Source of the DNA: Alphaproteobacteria bacterium
Lineage (GTDB): Bacteria > Pseudomonadota > Alphaproteobacteria > GCA-2746255
DNA length: 35,239 nt
Assembly (NCBI GenBank): GCA_021776275.1
Contig: JAJFGH010000181.1
Coordinates: 1 to 35,239 of the forward strand
Direction: 5' to 3'
Part shown: positions 1-7,921 of the stretch, one piece after another
How positions within the stretch are numbered: position 1 is the first letter of the stretch
Layout of the letters: every line of letters begins with the position of its first letter
The notes under the pieces: model-generated
What the model was told of the DNA's origin: nothing
Seen by the model: the letters and a program-made list of their open reading frames with translations, nothing else
The model's database searches: none
Position numbers and translations under genes: made by a program

Positions 1-1
1 C

Positions 2-772
2 GTTCCTTTGGGCGCCCTTGTCGAGGCGGCAAAGGCGTTGGTCGCCAATGGCTACCGGGAAATCGTGCTGACCGGCGTGGATTTGACGTCTTACGGCGCC
101 GACCTTCCCGGAGGCTTGCGCCTCGGCGCCATGCTGCGGCGCTTCTTGGCCCTGGTGCCGGAATTGCCGCGGCTGCGCCTTTCCTCCATCGACGTGGCGG
201 AAGTGGACGAAGATCTGCTGCGCCTTATCGCGGACGAGCCGCGGTTGATGCCGCATCTGCATTTAAGTTTGCAATCCGGCAGCAACATGATTTTAAAGCG
301 CATGAAACGGCGCCACTGCCGCGAAGATGCGATCGCCTTTTGCGCGCGCGCGCGCGCCCTTCGCAGCGATCTGGTTTTCGGCGCCGATTTGATCGCAGGC
401 TTTCCGACGGAAACGGAAGCCATGTTTGAAGAGACGCTGGATCTGATCGCGGCCTGCGGCCTTACCTATCTGCACGTATTCCCCTATTCCGTCCGTCCGG
501 AAACGCCGGCGGCGCGCATGCCGCAAGTGCCTCTTGCCGTTCGCAAGGCGCGCGCCGCGCGCCTGCGTGCTGCGGGCGAACGCGCCGAGCGGCGTTTTCA
601 CGCGGCTTGCGTCGGCACCAAGGCAAGCCTGCTGATCGAAAAGCCGCGCCTTGGGCGCAGCGAACAATTCGCGCCCGTGCGGCTGGATGCGGATGCGCTT
701 CCCGGGACGATCGTCTCGGCGGGGATCGAACGGGTGGACGCGCAAGCCTTGTTCGGACGTCTTTCCGGATAG
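2..772 (+). CDS. mtaB: tRNA t6A37 methylthiotransferase MtaB, C-terminal part
   Basis: This is the 3' part of a gene that starts before the window; the frame is open from the first bases. MtaB is a radical-SAM enzyme that converts t6A to ms2t6A at position 37 of tRNAs reading ANN codons. The fragment carries the second half of the radical-SAM barrel (EIVLTGVDLTSYG, LHLSLQSGSN, the GADLIAGFPTET strand, HVFPYSVRPETPA) and then a short TRAM-like end that would help bind tRNA. The N-terminal MTTase domain and the CxxxCxxC cluster motif lie outside the window. ftsY begins 8 bases after its stop, so the two are probably co-transcribed, an order common in alphaproteobacteria. Assignment to MtaB rather than MiaB or RimO rests on the LTGVDLTSYG stretch and on the neighbour. 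Confidence 0.9.
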   Translation, partial: VPLGALVEAAKALVANGYREIVLTGVDLTSYGADLPGGLRLGAMLRRFLALVPELPRLRLSSIDVAEVDEDLLRLIADEPRLMPHLHLSLQSGSNMILKRMKRRHCREDAIAFCARARALRSDLVFGADLIAGFPTETEAMFEETLDLIAACGLTYLHVFPYSVRPETPAARMPQVPLAVRKARAARLRAAGERAERRFHAACVGTKASLLIEKPRLGRSEQFAPVRLDADALPGTIVSAGIERVDAQALFGRLSG

Positions 773-780
773 CGAGCGGC

Positions 781-1710
781 ATGCCGGAAAAAACAGGCTG
801 GCTTCAGCGCCTTCGAAAGGGCCTAAAAAAATCCTCCGCAAAACTTGCGGACGGGATCGGCGGCATCTTTACGAACCGTTCCTTGGATGCCGCGACGCTG
901 GAGGAGCTGGAAGACCTTCTCATCGGCGCCGATCTTGGCGTGGAGGCGTCGGCCAAGCTGGCGGCCTCCCTGAAGAGCGCCCGTTTCGAAAAAGATGTGA
1001 CGCCCGAGGCGGTGCGCGAAGCGTTGGCGGAGACGATTGCGCGCCTGCTGGAACCGGTGGCGAAACCGCTTCGCCGCGATGGGGAAAAGAAGCCGTTTGT
1101 TGTCCTGGTCGTCGGCGTGAACGGCAGCGGAAAGACGACGACGATTGGAAAATTGGCCAAGCAATTTGCCGAGGAAGGCTTGCGCGTCCTTCTTGCCGCC
1201 GGCGACACGTTCCGCGCTGCGGCGGTATCCCAGCTGGAGCGTTGGGGCGAACGCGCCGGCGTGCCTGTTTATACCCAGGCGGCGGGGTCGGATGCGGCCG
1301 CCCTTGCCTATGGTGCCCTTGAACAGGCAAGGGCGGATGGGTGCGACGTCCTGCTGGTCGATACGGCGGGCCGTTTGCAGAACAAGGCGGCGTTGATGGA
1401 GGAATTGCAGAAGATCCTCCGCGTGCTGAAGAAGCAGGACCCGACGGCCCCCCACGCCACTCTTTTGGTGCTGGACGCCAATGTCGGTCAGAACGCCCAT
1501 TCCCAGGTGGAAGCCTTCCGCGAAGCGGTGGCGGTGGACGGCCTGATGGTGACGAAGCTGGACGGCACGGCGAAGGCCGGCGTCGTCGTGGCCCTGGCCG
1601 AGCGGTTCGGCCTGCCGGTGCATGCGGTGGGCGTCGGCGAAGGGCCGGAGGATTTGCAGGCCTTCGACCCGCGCGCATTTGCGCGCAACCTTTTGGGCCT
1701 CGACGGGTAA
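781..1710 (+). CDS. ftsY: Signal recognition particle receptor FtsY
   Basis: FtsY is the SRP receptor GTPase that docks ribosome-SRP complexes at the inner membrane. The 309-residue protein has a short basic N-terminus, an N helical bundle (about residues 35-100) and the G domain: P-loop GVNGSGKTT at 112-120, DTFRAAAVSQL from 142, DTAGRLQNK from 194 and TKLDGTAKAG from 258. It lacks the long acidic A domain of the E. coli protein, as is usual in alphaproteobacteria. The open frame runs upstream into mtaB, but ATG 781 gives the family-typical start, MPEKTGWLQRLRKGL, and avoids overlap. Residues 232-238 read DANVGQN, where the commoner form is DATTGQN. Confidence 0.96.
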   Translation: MPEKTGWLQRLRKGLKKSSAKLADGIGGIFTNRSLDAATLEELEDLLIGADLGVEASAKLAASLKSARFEKDVTPEAVREALAETIARLLEPVAKPLRRDGEKKPFVVLVVGVNGSGKTTTIGKLAKQFAEEGLRVLLAAGDTFRAAAVSQLERWGERAGVPVYTQAAGSDAAALAYGALEQARADGCDVLLVDTAGRLQNKAALMEELQKILRVLKKQDPTAPHATLLVLDANVGQNAHSQVEAFREAVAVDGLMVTKLDGTAKAGVVVALAERFGLPVHAVGVGEGPEDLQAFDPRAFARNLLGLDG

Positions 1711-1725
1711 GGCCTGCGGGCCGAT

Positions 1726-1971
1726 TTAAACGACGATATCGAGAAGGCTGCCGCGCGGCAGGGTGCGGGCGTCTTCGGCCGCGCCCGGATCGAGAAAGGG
1801 TTTTGGCGGCAACGGCACGTCCGGCCCGCGGACATGCCTGGGCGCCTCGGCTGCCTTGCGGGCGGCCAATATTTGTTCCGCTGCTTGCGCGGCGGGCGGG
1901 GTTTGCGTTTTGGAAGTTGCCGGTTGCGGAGAGAGGGCTTGAAGAAGCGCCGGGATCGGCGTGACGTTCAT
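1726..1971 (-). CDS. Small hypothetical protein (81 aa)
   Basis: I do not recognise this protein. It has 81 residues, is rich in Ala and Pro, and lacks a signal peptide or membrane segment. A Gln/Ala-rich helix-prone stretch (about residues 25-45) is followed by a Pro-rich linker and the end PRGSLLDIVV. It sits convergent to ftsY with 15 bases between the stops, and 61 bases downstream of the next gene on its strand. The ATG at 1971 gives a natural start MNVTPIPALLQAL. It fills an otherwise empty gap, which supports it modestly. Its function is unknown. Confidence 0.5.
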   Translation of the reverse strand: MNVTPIPALLQALSPQPATSKTQTPPAAQAAEQILAARKAAEAPRHVRGPDVPLPPKPFLDPGAAEDARTLPRGSLLDIVV

Positions 1972-2032
1972 CCTGCTTTGCCTCTTGAATGCATCTAAGG
2001 CATGAGGCTAGGCACGCCCTCTTTAAAAAACG

Positions 2033-3367
2033 TTAAGGCGGGGACGCGCCGTTTTCATGGCTTACCCGCCAAATGCGATTGCCGACGTCGTCGGCAATCA
2101 GCAGGCTGCCATCGGGCAGCAGCGCAAGCCCGGCCGGGCGCCCCCAGACTTCGGCCCGCTCCGGCGTCTTTTCTTTGCCGGTGCGTTGGATGCGAAAGCC
2201 GGTCACGAACGGTTCGTACCACCCCTTCGGCCGGCCCAAAGCGAAGGGGACGCGCACGACCATGTAGCCGCGCGGCTGGGCCGCGTTCCATGAGCCGTGC
2301 AGCGCCACGAAGGCATCGCCGCGATAGGGGCTTGGGAATTGGGCGCCGCTATAAAAGACGAGGCCCAAGGGGCTCGAATGGGCACGGAAAAGAAGGTCCG
2401 GAATTTTGGTTGCGGCCGCTCGCTCGGGCGCAAGTTCGGCGAAGCGGGGCTGGGGCGTCGGCCCCAGATAGGCATAGGGCCAGCCATAGAATTCGCCCTG
2501 GCGAAGGCGGGTAAAAAAGTCCGGGACCAGATCGTCCCCCATGCCATCGCGTTCGTTGACGACCGTATAAAGGTCTTCCGTGCCTGGGTAGAAGGCGAGG
2601 CCAACGGGATTGCGAAGGCCGGTGGCAAAGGGCGCGCCGGTGCCGCCGGCGATCGGAAATTCCAGCACCGTTCCATGGGGGGCGGGCTCGACCGCCAGAT
2701 TGCCGCGCGAGCCGACGGCGACGTAAAGGCGCGTGCCGTCCGGATGCAGCGCCACATTGCGGGTCCAATGGCCGCCCGTCCGCCCCAAGGCGCCCGGCGG
2801 TGTCAGCGGTTCGGCGACGCCTTTTGTCGCGCCCGGCCTATGCGGCACCCGCCACACCCGTGCCGTGTCGGCGACGTAAAGGACGCCGTCGCGAAAGGCG
2901 AGGCCGTGTGGCCGCGCAAGCCCTTCCAGGTAAACATGCACGCTTTCCGCGTGCCCGTCGCCGTCGCCGTCGCGCAGCAAGGTAACCCGGCCGGCGTTCG
3001 ATTCCGCCAAGAACACATCGCCCATCGGCGTCACGCAAAGTTCGCGCGCGTGGGTCAGGCCCTCGGCAAATAGATGGACCGAAAACCCATCCGGCACGTT
3101 GGGTTTTGCGCCCGGCGGCCTCGGCACCACGCGCGGGCCGTTGCGGACGCTTGGGCTTGCATAAGGGGCCGGCAGGCTTTCGCGGTCGACGCGGATGCGC
3201 TCGCCAATCTCTGCCGCCGCGCCCGGCGCGATGCCGCCGGTCATGGTCAGCCATGCCATGGCCAGCCATGCGGCAAGAAGCAGGCCCCATGGGTATCGCC
3301 GGGTTTGCAAGACGCCAAGGATCGGAGGCACTCCTGTTTTGCGGGTATCCCCAGAAATATTAACCAT
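2033..3367 (-). CDS. Secreted PQQ-type sugar (sorbosone-like) dehydrogenase family protein
   Basis: A 444-residue predicted periplasmic beta-propeller of the soluble glucose/L-sorbosone dehydrogenase family, in which PQQ-bound enzymes oxidise aldoses in the periplasm. The N-terminus has a hydrophobic signal segment (WGLLLAAWLAMAWLTM, about residues 17-32) and an Ala-rich cleavage region. Family landmarks are PDGFSVHLFAEGL, LRDGDGDGHAES, the RNPVGLAFYPGTEDLY blade, VNERDGMGDDL, GEFYGWPYAYLG, SSPLGLVFYSG, HGSWN and the closing LADDVGN-type blade. ATG 3367 is chosen because it places the signal peptide correctly; the longer open frame upstream overlaps the divergent DUF2336 gene. The substrate is unknown, and no PQQ biosynthesis gene is nearby. 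Confidence 0.85.
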   Translation of the reverse strand: MVNISGDTRKTGVPPILGVLQTRRYPWGLLLAAWLAMAWLTMTGGIAPGAAAEIGERIRVDRESLPAPYASPSVRNGPRVVPRPPGAKPNVPDGFSVHLFAEGLTHARELCVTPMGDVFLAESNAGRVTLLRDGDGDGHAESVHVYLEGLARPHGLAFRDGVLYVADTARVWRVPHRPGATKGVAEPLTPPGALGRTGGHWTRNVALHPDGTRLYVAVGSRGNLAVEPAPHGTVLEFPIAGGTGAPFATGLRNPVGLAFYPGTEDLYTVVNERDGMGDDLVPDFFTRLRQGEFYGWPYAYLGPTPQPRFAELAPERAAATKIPDLLFRAHSSPLGLVFYSGAQFPSPYRGDAFVALHGSWNAAQPRGYMVVRVPFALGRPKGWYEPFVTGFRIQRTGKEKTPERAEVWGRPAGLALLPDGSLLIADDVGNRIWRVSHENGASPP

Positions 3368-3407
3368 GTTTTGAAAGGGTTTCAGCCCTGTTTTCCGGGA
3401 TTTTTCG

Positions 3408-3424
3408 CGGGCCCGATGGGCCCG
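3408..3424. repeat. Short inverted repeat in the divergent intergenic region
   Basis: Perfect 7-bp arms CGGGCCC and GGGCCCG with a GAT loop lie between the sugar dehydrogenase-like gene (minus) and the DUF2336 gene (plus). No T-run follows on either strand, so it does not look like a terminator. It could be a protein-binding site or a leader hairpin. The rest of the 187-bp gap shows no recognisable motif. Confidence 0.35.
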
Positions 3425-3554
3425 GGTTAAGGATTGGGCAACTATCCCACGGGTAGGATGCGCCGCCGAAGCAACGTTTGGGCGCAACCGAAATGGGGGC
3501 AGACGCGCGCAAAACCCGGTGCCAGGCGGCGGGGCTTGTTCGTACGGAATTGGG

Positions 3555-4703
3555 ATGCGGAAGATGGGCGATAAGGAGATCGAGCAGCTACTCAATCTGG
3601 CACGGGATAAATCCGATGCCGGAAGAGAGCGCTTGATCAACACGGTCAGCGATCTTTTCGAGGAAGGGGCGAGCACGCTCAGCGAGCGCGAGCACGCGCT
3701 CATGACGGACATCCTCAATCAGCTGGTCCGCGAAGTGGAGATGGTCGTCCGCCGCCACCTTGCCGAACGCATGTCCGTTCTGGTGAACGCGCCGCGCGAA
3801 TTGGTCCTGACCCTTGCCAATGACGAGGTTGACGTTGCGCGCCACGTTCTTTTGAAGAGCGAGCTTCTTCACGACATCGATCTCATCGAAATTATCCAGC
3901 ATCGTACGATGGGGCATCAGCTTGCCATCGCCATGCGAAAAGATGTCAGCGAACCGGTTTCCGATGCCCTTGTCGAAACCGAAAACGTCGATGTCATTAA
4001 AGCGCTTCTCGAAAATATCGATGCAAAAATTTCAAAAGGCACGCGCGAATACCTTGTCGAGCAATCGAAGCAAAAAAACACGTATCAAGAACCGCTTATC
4101 CGGCGGCAGGATCTTGGGCCGGAGCTTGCCGAGAAAATGTATTGGTGGGTGTCCGCGGCGCTCCGAAAGGAAATTGCCGCCAATTTCGATATCGACGCTG
4201 CCGAGCTCGACGATCAAATCGAAGCATCGGTCCAAGACATTATGGAAGCGGAAGATGGCGTCGTACCGAAGGCGAAAAGGAAATCGGATTCGGCGGAGCA
4301 TCTCGCAAAAGATGTCGACGTTACGCCGGAGCTTCTGGTTCGCGTGCTACGCCAGGGGGAAGTCACGCTCTTTGCGGCGCTGTTTGCAAAATACACCGGA
4401 CTTTCCGGCAAGCTGGTGCGGCGCCTTCTGTTCGAGCCAGGCGGCGAGGGGATGGCAATTGCCTGCAAGGCAAAAAACCTTCCCAAACAGAGCTTTGCAT
4501 CGATTTTTTTGTTGAGCCGCAAGGCCAGGCCGGGGGACAATGCCATGGACCCTGGGGAGCTTTCGCGCATTCTTGCCTTTTACGAGCGGATCGATGCGGA
4601 GGCAGCTCTCGGCGTCACCACCCAATGGCAGCGTGACCCGGAATATCTTTATGCTATAAAGCGGCTCGATCGAGCCAAGGACGACACCAAAAAAAACGAA
4701 TAA
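3555..4703 (+). CDS. DUF2336 domain-containing protein
   Basis: A soluble, largely helical protein of 382 residues matching the alphaproteobacterial DUF2336 family, whose function is not established. Recognisable parts are the N-terminal helices (IEQLLNLARDKSDAGRERL), the HEAT-like stretch with LTLANDEVDVARHVL, HRTMGHQLAIAMRKDVSEPVSDAL and ENVDVIKALLENIDAKIS, and the C-terminal half with LLVRVLRQGEVTLFAAL. There is no signal peptide or membrane segment. Starts at ATG 3555 (MRKMGDKE) or ATG 3564 (MGDKE) are both possible; GGAATTGGG just before 3555 is a weak ribosome site. The histidine kinase follows 53 bases downstream on the same strand, so a shared signalling role is plausible, but that is inference. 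Confidence 0.85.
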   Translation: MRKMGDKEIEQLLNLARDKSDAGRERLINTVSDLFEEGASTLSEREHALMTDILNQLVREVEMVVRRHLAERMSVLVNAPRELVLTLANDEVDVARHVLLKSELLHDIDLIEIIQHRTMGHQLAIAMRKDVSEPVSDALVETENVDVIKALLENIDAKISKGTREYLVEQSKQKNTYQEPLIRRQDLGPELAEKMYWWVSAALRKEIAANFDIDAAELDDQIEASVQDIMEAEDGVVPKAKRKSDSAEHLAKDVDVTPELLVRVLRQGEVTLFAALFAKYTGLSGKLVRRLLFEPGGEGMAIACKAKNLPKQSFASIFLLSRKARPGDNAMDPGELSRILAFYERIDAEAALGVTTQWQRDPEYLYAIKRLDRAKDDTKKNE

Positions 4704-4756
4704 GCGGACGACCGACGCGTTTTGCAAGGATCGTCTGACGGGGGCATCTGAGGATC

Positions 4757-6712
4757 TTGCAAGGCAAAGACGCAAAACCCTCCCATCTTCGCGCCATCGA
4801 CACGCTTTCGAAGGAGCAGGCACCTTCGCAAGCGCTGGAAGCGATTCGCTCAGAGATGGGGGCTTCCTTTTTGGAATCGACCCACCCCGTTTATATGGCG
4901 GATCTCGAGGGCGGCCTTCTTTATGCAAACGAAGCTTTCGATAATTTGTGCCGCGGCGAGGATGGCAGCGCAACGGTAGCGCCGCCGTTTTCGCTTCGGG
5001 AAATTGCCGAGGCCGTTGCGCGTGACGAGCAGGTCTTTCATCACAATTTTTCGCTTCGCCGTGGCGCGCATAGCACGGCGTTCCATTCGCGGCATTTCCC
5101 GGTGCGCGACGCCGATGGCAAGCTTGCCGCCATCGCCGGCGTTGTGCAAAGCGCGGATTACAGCGCCGGCCTTCGCAAACAAGTCACGCAAGAGCGTGAA
5201 CGTTTCGAAGATCTCGCCCGGCTTGTGTCGGACTGGCTTTGGGAAACGGACGCGCATTTTAATTTCACCTATGCTTCTTCCCGCGTGTTTGACCTGATCG
5301 GTGTGTTGCCGCGCGAGCTGGAGGGGCAAAATCTTTTCACGTTCGGACGGTTTAAATCGACCGGCGGAGACATAGACCGGCCGGGACGGGACATGCGCTC
5401 GCCCTTCCGGGAGGAGCTTTACGAGGTCGGCCTTCCAGAGGGCGGCACGCGGACCTTCCGTTTAAGCGGCCTTCCCATTTTCGACGATGAGAACGACAAG
5501 TTCTGCGGCTATCGCGGAACGGCGAAAGACGTCACAAACGAAACCCTGGCCTGGTCCCGTGCGATCGAATCCCGGATTCAACTGGTCGAGGCCATCGAGC
5601 ACATTCAAGACGGGTTCGTTATTTTTGACGCGGAACAAAAAGTTGTTCTTTGCAATTCGCGCTTTCGGAAAGATTTCCTGGAAGGAACGCCGCTTGCCGA
5701 GGCCAGCGCGACGCTCGAAGATATCTTGCGCGCGAATGTCAAAGCGAAGCGCATTGTCGTTCCGAACCAGGATTTGGCCTGGCTCACGGGCCAAATGCAG
5801 GTGTTGCGCCAGGAGGGCGGTTTCCTCGAATTGGAATTGCGCGGCGGCACCTGGGTGAAATTTTCCCTTCAGGGCATCGTGGATGGCGGCTGGATCGGTT
5901 TCTTTGCCGATATCTCAGGTCTGAAAGAGCGCGAGGCGGTCTTGCAGGCTGCGAAGGAGGCTGCCGAGGCAGCCAGCCAGACGAAATCGGAATTTCTTGC
6001 CAATATGAGCCACGAATTGCGCACGCCCTTGAATGCGGTAATCGGCTTTTCCGAAGTGATGCACCGTGAATTGATGGGGCCGCTTGGGAGCGACGGCTAT
6101 CGCGGTTACGCGAAGGATATCCTGGATAGTTCGCGGCACCTTCTTGGGATCATCAACAACATTCTTGACGTTTCAAAGGCCGAGGCCGGCGGCCTTGAGG
6201 TCGAGGATCAATTGCTGGACGTCTATCAGACGACGGAGGCGGCCCTTCGCGTCGTGCGAAAGAAAGCGAAGGACAGCGACGTCAAGCTTGTCAGCAACGT
6301 TGCCTCCGACCTTCCGCGGTTTCGTGGCGACGGCACGAAACTAAAACAAATTCTTCTAAATCTTCTGGCCAACGCCATCAAATTCACGCCGGAAGGCGGA
6401 CGGGTCGACGTTTTGGTTGCGCGCGGCGCAAGCGGCGGGCTTGAGATCACGGTGAAGGACAGCGGCATTGGGATCGCACCGGGGGACCTTCCCAAGGTGT
6501 TGGCGCCCTTCGGCCAGGTCGACAGCTCGATCAGCCGGCGTTATCCGGGAACGGGCCTCGGCCTGCCGCTTACAAAGAAGCTTGTCGAGCTGCATGGCGG
6601 CAGGCTCGATCTTTCCAGTGTGCTGGATCAGGGGACGACGGTGACGGTGTGGTTCCCGCCGGAGCGTTTCGAATCCCCGGACACGCCGCCGCCGCCGGCA
6701 AACGCGATTTAG
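4757..6712 (+). CDS. Cytoplasmic multi-PAS sensor histidine kinase (PleC/PdhS-like)
   Basis: A 651-residue kinase with no membrane segment. It has three PAS-like sensor regions (about residues 37-135, 150-265 and 272-390), a HisKA dimerisation domain with phospho-acceptor His419 in SHELRTPLNAVIGFSE, and a HATPase domain with N-box NLLANAIKF (Asn539), DSGIGI (568-573) and GTGLGL (598-603). The helix after HisKA (HRELMGPLG, YAKDILDSSRHLLGIINNILD) is typical of the alphaproteobacterial PleC/DivJ/PdhS group that controls DivK-like regulators, so a cell-cycle or developmental role is possible. There is no receiver domain and no response regulator nearby. The first usable start is TTG 4757, with GAGG only a few bases upstream; ATG 4856 is the alternative. 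Its stop overlaps the convergent pgk stop. Confidence 0.9.
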   Translation: MQGKDAKPSHLRAIDTLSKEQAPSQALEAIRSEMGASFLESTHPVYMADLEGGLLYANEAFDNLCRGEDGSATVAPPFSLREIAEAVARDEQVFHHNFSLRRGAHSTAFHSRHFPVRDADGKLAAIAGVVQSADYSAGLRKQVTQERERFEDLARLVSDWLWETDAHFNFTYASSRVFDLIGVLPRELEGQNLFTFGRFKSTGGDIDRPGRDMRSPFREELYEVGLPEGGTRTFRLSGLPIFDDENDKFCGYRGTAKDVTNETLAWSRAIESRIQLVEAIEHIQDGFVIFDAEQKVVLCNSRFRKDFLEGTPLAEASATLEDILRANVKAKRIVVPNQDLAWLTGQMQVLRQEGGFLELELRGGTWVKFSLQGIVDGGWIGFFADISGLKEREAVLQAAKEAAEAASQTKSEFLANMSHELRTPLNAVIGFSEVMHRELMGPLGSDGYRGYAKDILDSSRHLLGIINNILDVSKAEAGGLEVEDQLLDVYQTTEAALRVVRKKAKDSDVKLVSNVASDLPRFRGDGTKLKQILLNLLANAIKFTPEGGRVDVLVARGASGGLEITVKDSGIGIAPGDLPKVLAPFGQVDSSISRRYPGTGLGLPLTKKLVELHGGRLDLSSVLDQGTTVTVWFPPERFESPDTPPPPANAI

Positions 6713-7911
6713 CCCAGGGCGGTCACGCCTGGCAGGGCCTTGCCGCCAAGCCAGTCCAGAAACGCACCGCCGGCCGTCGAAAGGTAGGAAAAATCGTCCG
6801 CGATGCCAGCCCGGTGCAGGGCGGCAATCGTGTCGCCGCCACCGCCGACGGAAATGAGCTTCCCATCCCGTGTACGTTCAGCCGCGATTTTTGCCACGGC
6901 CACCGTTCCCGCATCGAAAGGCGGCGTTTCGAACGCCCCCAGCGGTCCGTTCCAGACCAGCGTTTGCGAAGCCTGCAGATTTTCTGAAAGAAGCGCCACC
7001 GTCTCCGGCCCCACATCGAGGATCATCCCGCTCTTCGGTACGGCCGATACGCGTTTGATCTCGGTGGCAATGCCTTCTTTTAATTCGGACGCGACCACGA
7101 CGTCTTTTGGAAGCAGCACGCCGCAGCCGTTTTCCTTTGCCTGTGCAAGGATGGCTTTTGCCGTTTGCACCATCTCCGGCTCGGCGAGGGATTTTCCGAT
7201 TTCCAATCCTTGTGCAAGCAGAAACGTGTTGGCCATGGCGCCGCCGATGGCAAGCGCGTCCATCCTGGCGGCGAGGTGATGGAGAATATCGAGCTTGGTG
7301 GAAATTTTTGCGCCGCCAATGATGGCAACAATCGGCCGCGCCGGCGTTCCCAGCATGGCCTCAAGGGTTGAAAGTTCGTGTTCAAGCAGCGGCCCGGCGG
7401 CGGCGGGAAGTTTTTTTGCAAGGCCTGCGACCGAGGCATGAGCCCGGTGCGAACACGCAAAGGCGTCGTTGACGTAAAGATCTCCAAGCGCCGCCAGCGC
7501 GGAAGCAAAGGCGGCATCGTTTTTTTCCTCGCCCAGGTGGAAGCGAAGGTTTTCAAGCAGGGCGATGTCGCCAGGTTTCAGCGTGGCGACAACGCGCGCC
7601 GCTTTCTCGCCGATGCAATCTTCGGCGAAGGCAACGCTTTTGGGTTTCAGCATGGCTTCAAGCGGCTCGACGACGGCGCGAAGCGAAAGGTCCGCTGTCG
7701 CCTTTCCCTTTGGCCGTCCCAGATGGGAGAGCAAGATCACCTTGGCGTTCCGCTCGGAAAGGGCGCGGATCGTTGGCAGGACGCGGGCGATGCGCTGGGT
7801 GTCGGTGACGCGCCCATTTTTAAGGGGCACGTTGAAATCGACGCGAACGAGGACGCGTTTCCCGTTCACGTCAAAATCGGCCAGCGTTTGAAAAGGCGGC
7901 TTGGTTGCCAT
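6709..7911 (-). CDS. pgk: Phosphoglycerate kinase
   Basis: PGK transfers phosphate between 1,3-bisphosphoglycerate and ADP in glycolysis and gluconeogenesis. The 400-residue protein has the full family pattern: VLVRVDFNVPL near the N-terminus, HLGRPKG, LLENLRFHLGEEKND, VNDAFACSHRAHAS, the hinge-proximal IIGGAKISTKLDIL, LVWNGPLGAFE and the nucleotide-binding GGGDTIAAL. ATG 7911 gives the usual N-terminus (MATKPPFQTLADFDV). It starts 10 bases after the tkt stop and is surely co-transcribed with it. The gap gene usually found between tkt and pgk in related bacteria is absent. The stop codons of pgk and the histidine kinase overlap by 4 bases. Confidence 0.97.
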   Translation of the reverse strand: MATKPPFQTLADFDVNGKRVLVRVDFNVPLKNGRVTDTQRIARVLPTIRALSERNAKVILLSHLGRPKGKATADLSLRAVVEPLEAMLKPKSVAFAEDCIGEKAARVVATLKPGDIALLENLRFHLGEEKNDAAFASALAALGDLYVNDAFACSHRAHASVAGLAKKLPAAAGPLLEHELSTLEAMLGTPARPIVAIIGGAKISTKLDILHHLAARMDALAIGGAMANTFLLAQGLEIGKSLAEPEMVQTAKAILAQAKENGCGVLLPKDVVVASELKEGIATEIKRVSAVPKSGMILDVGPETVALLSENLQASQTLVWNGPLGAFETPPFDAGTVAVAKIAAERTRDGKLISVGGGGDTIAALHRAGIADDFSYLSTAGGAFLDWLGGKALPGVTALG

Positions 7912-7921
7912 GGGGCGCGGC

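Noticed and set aside
3408-3424. GGGCCC hairpin as a transcription terminator
   Set aside because: No T-run follows on either strand and it lies between two divergent gene starts, where a terminator is not expected.
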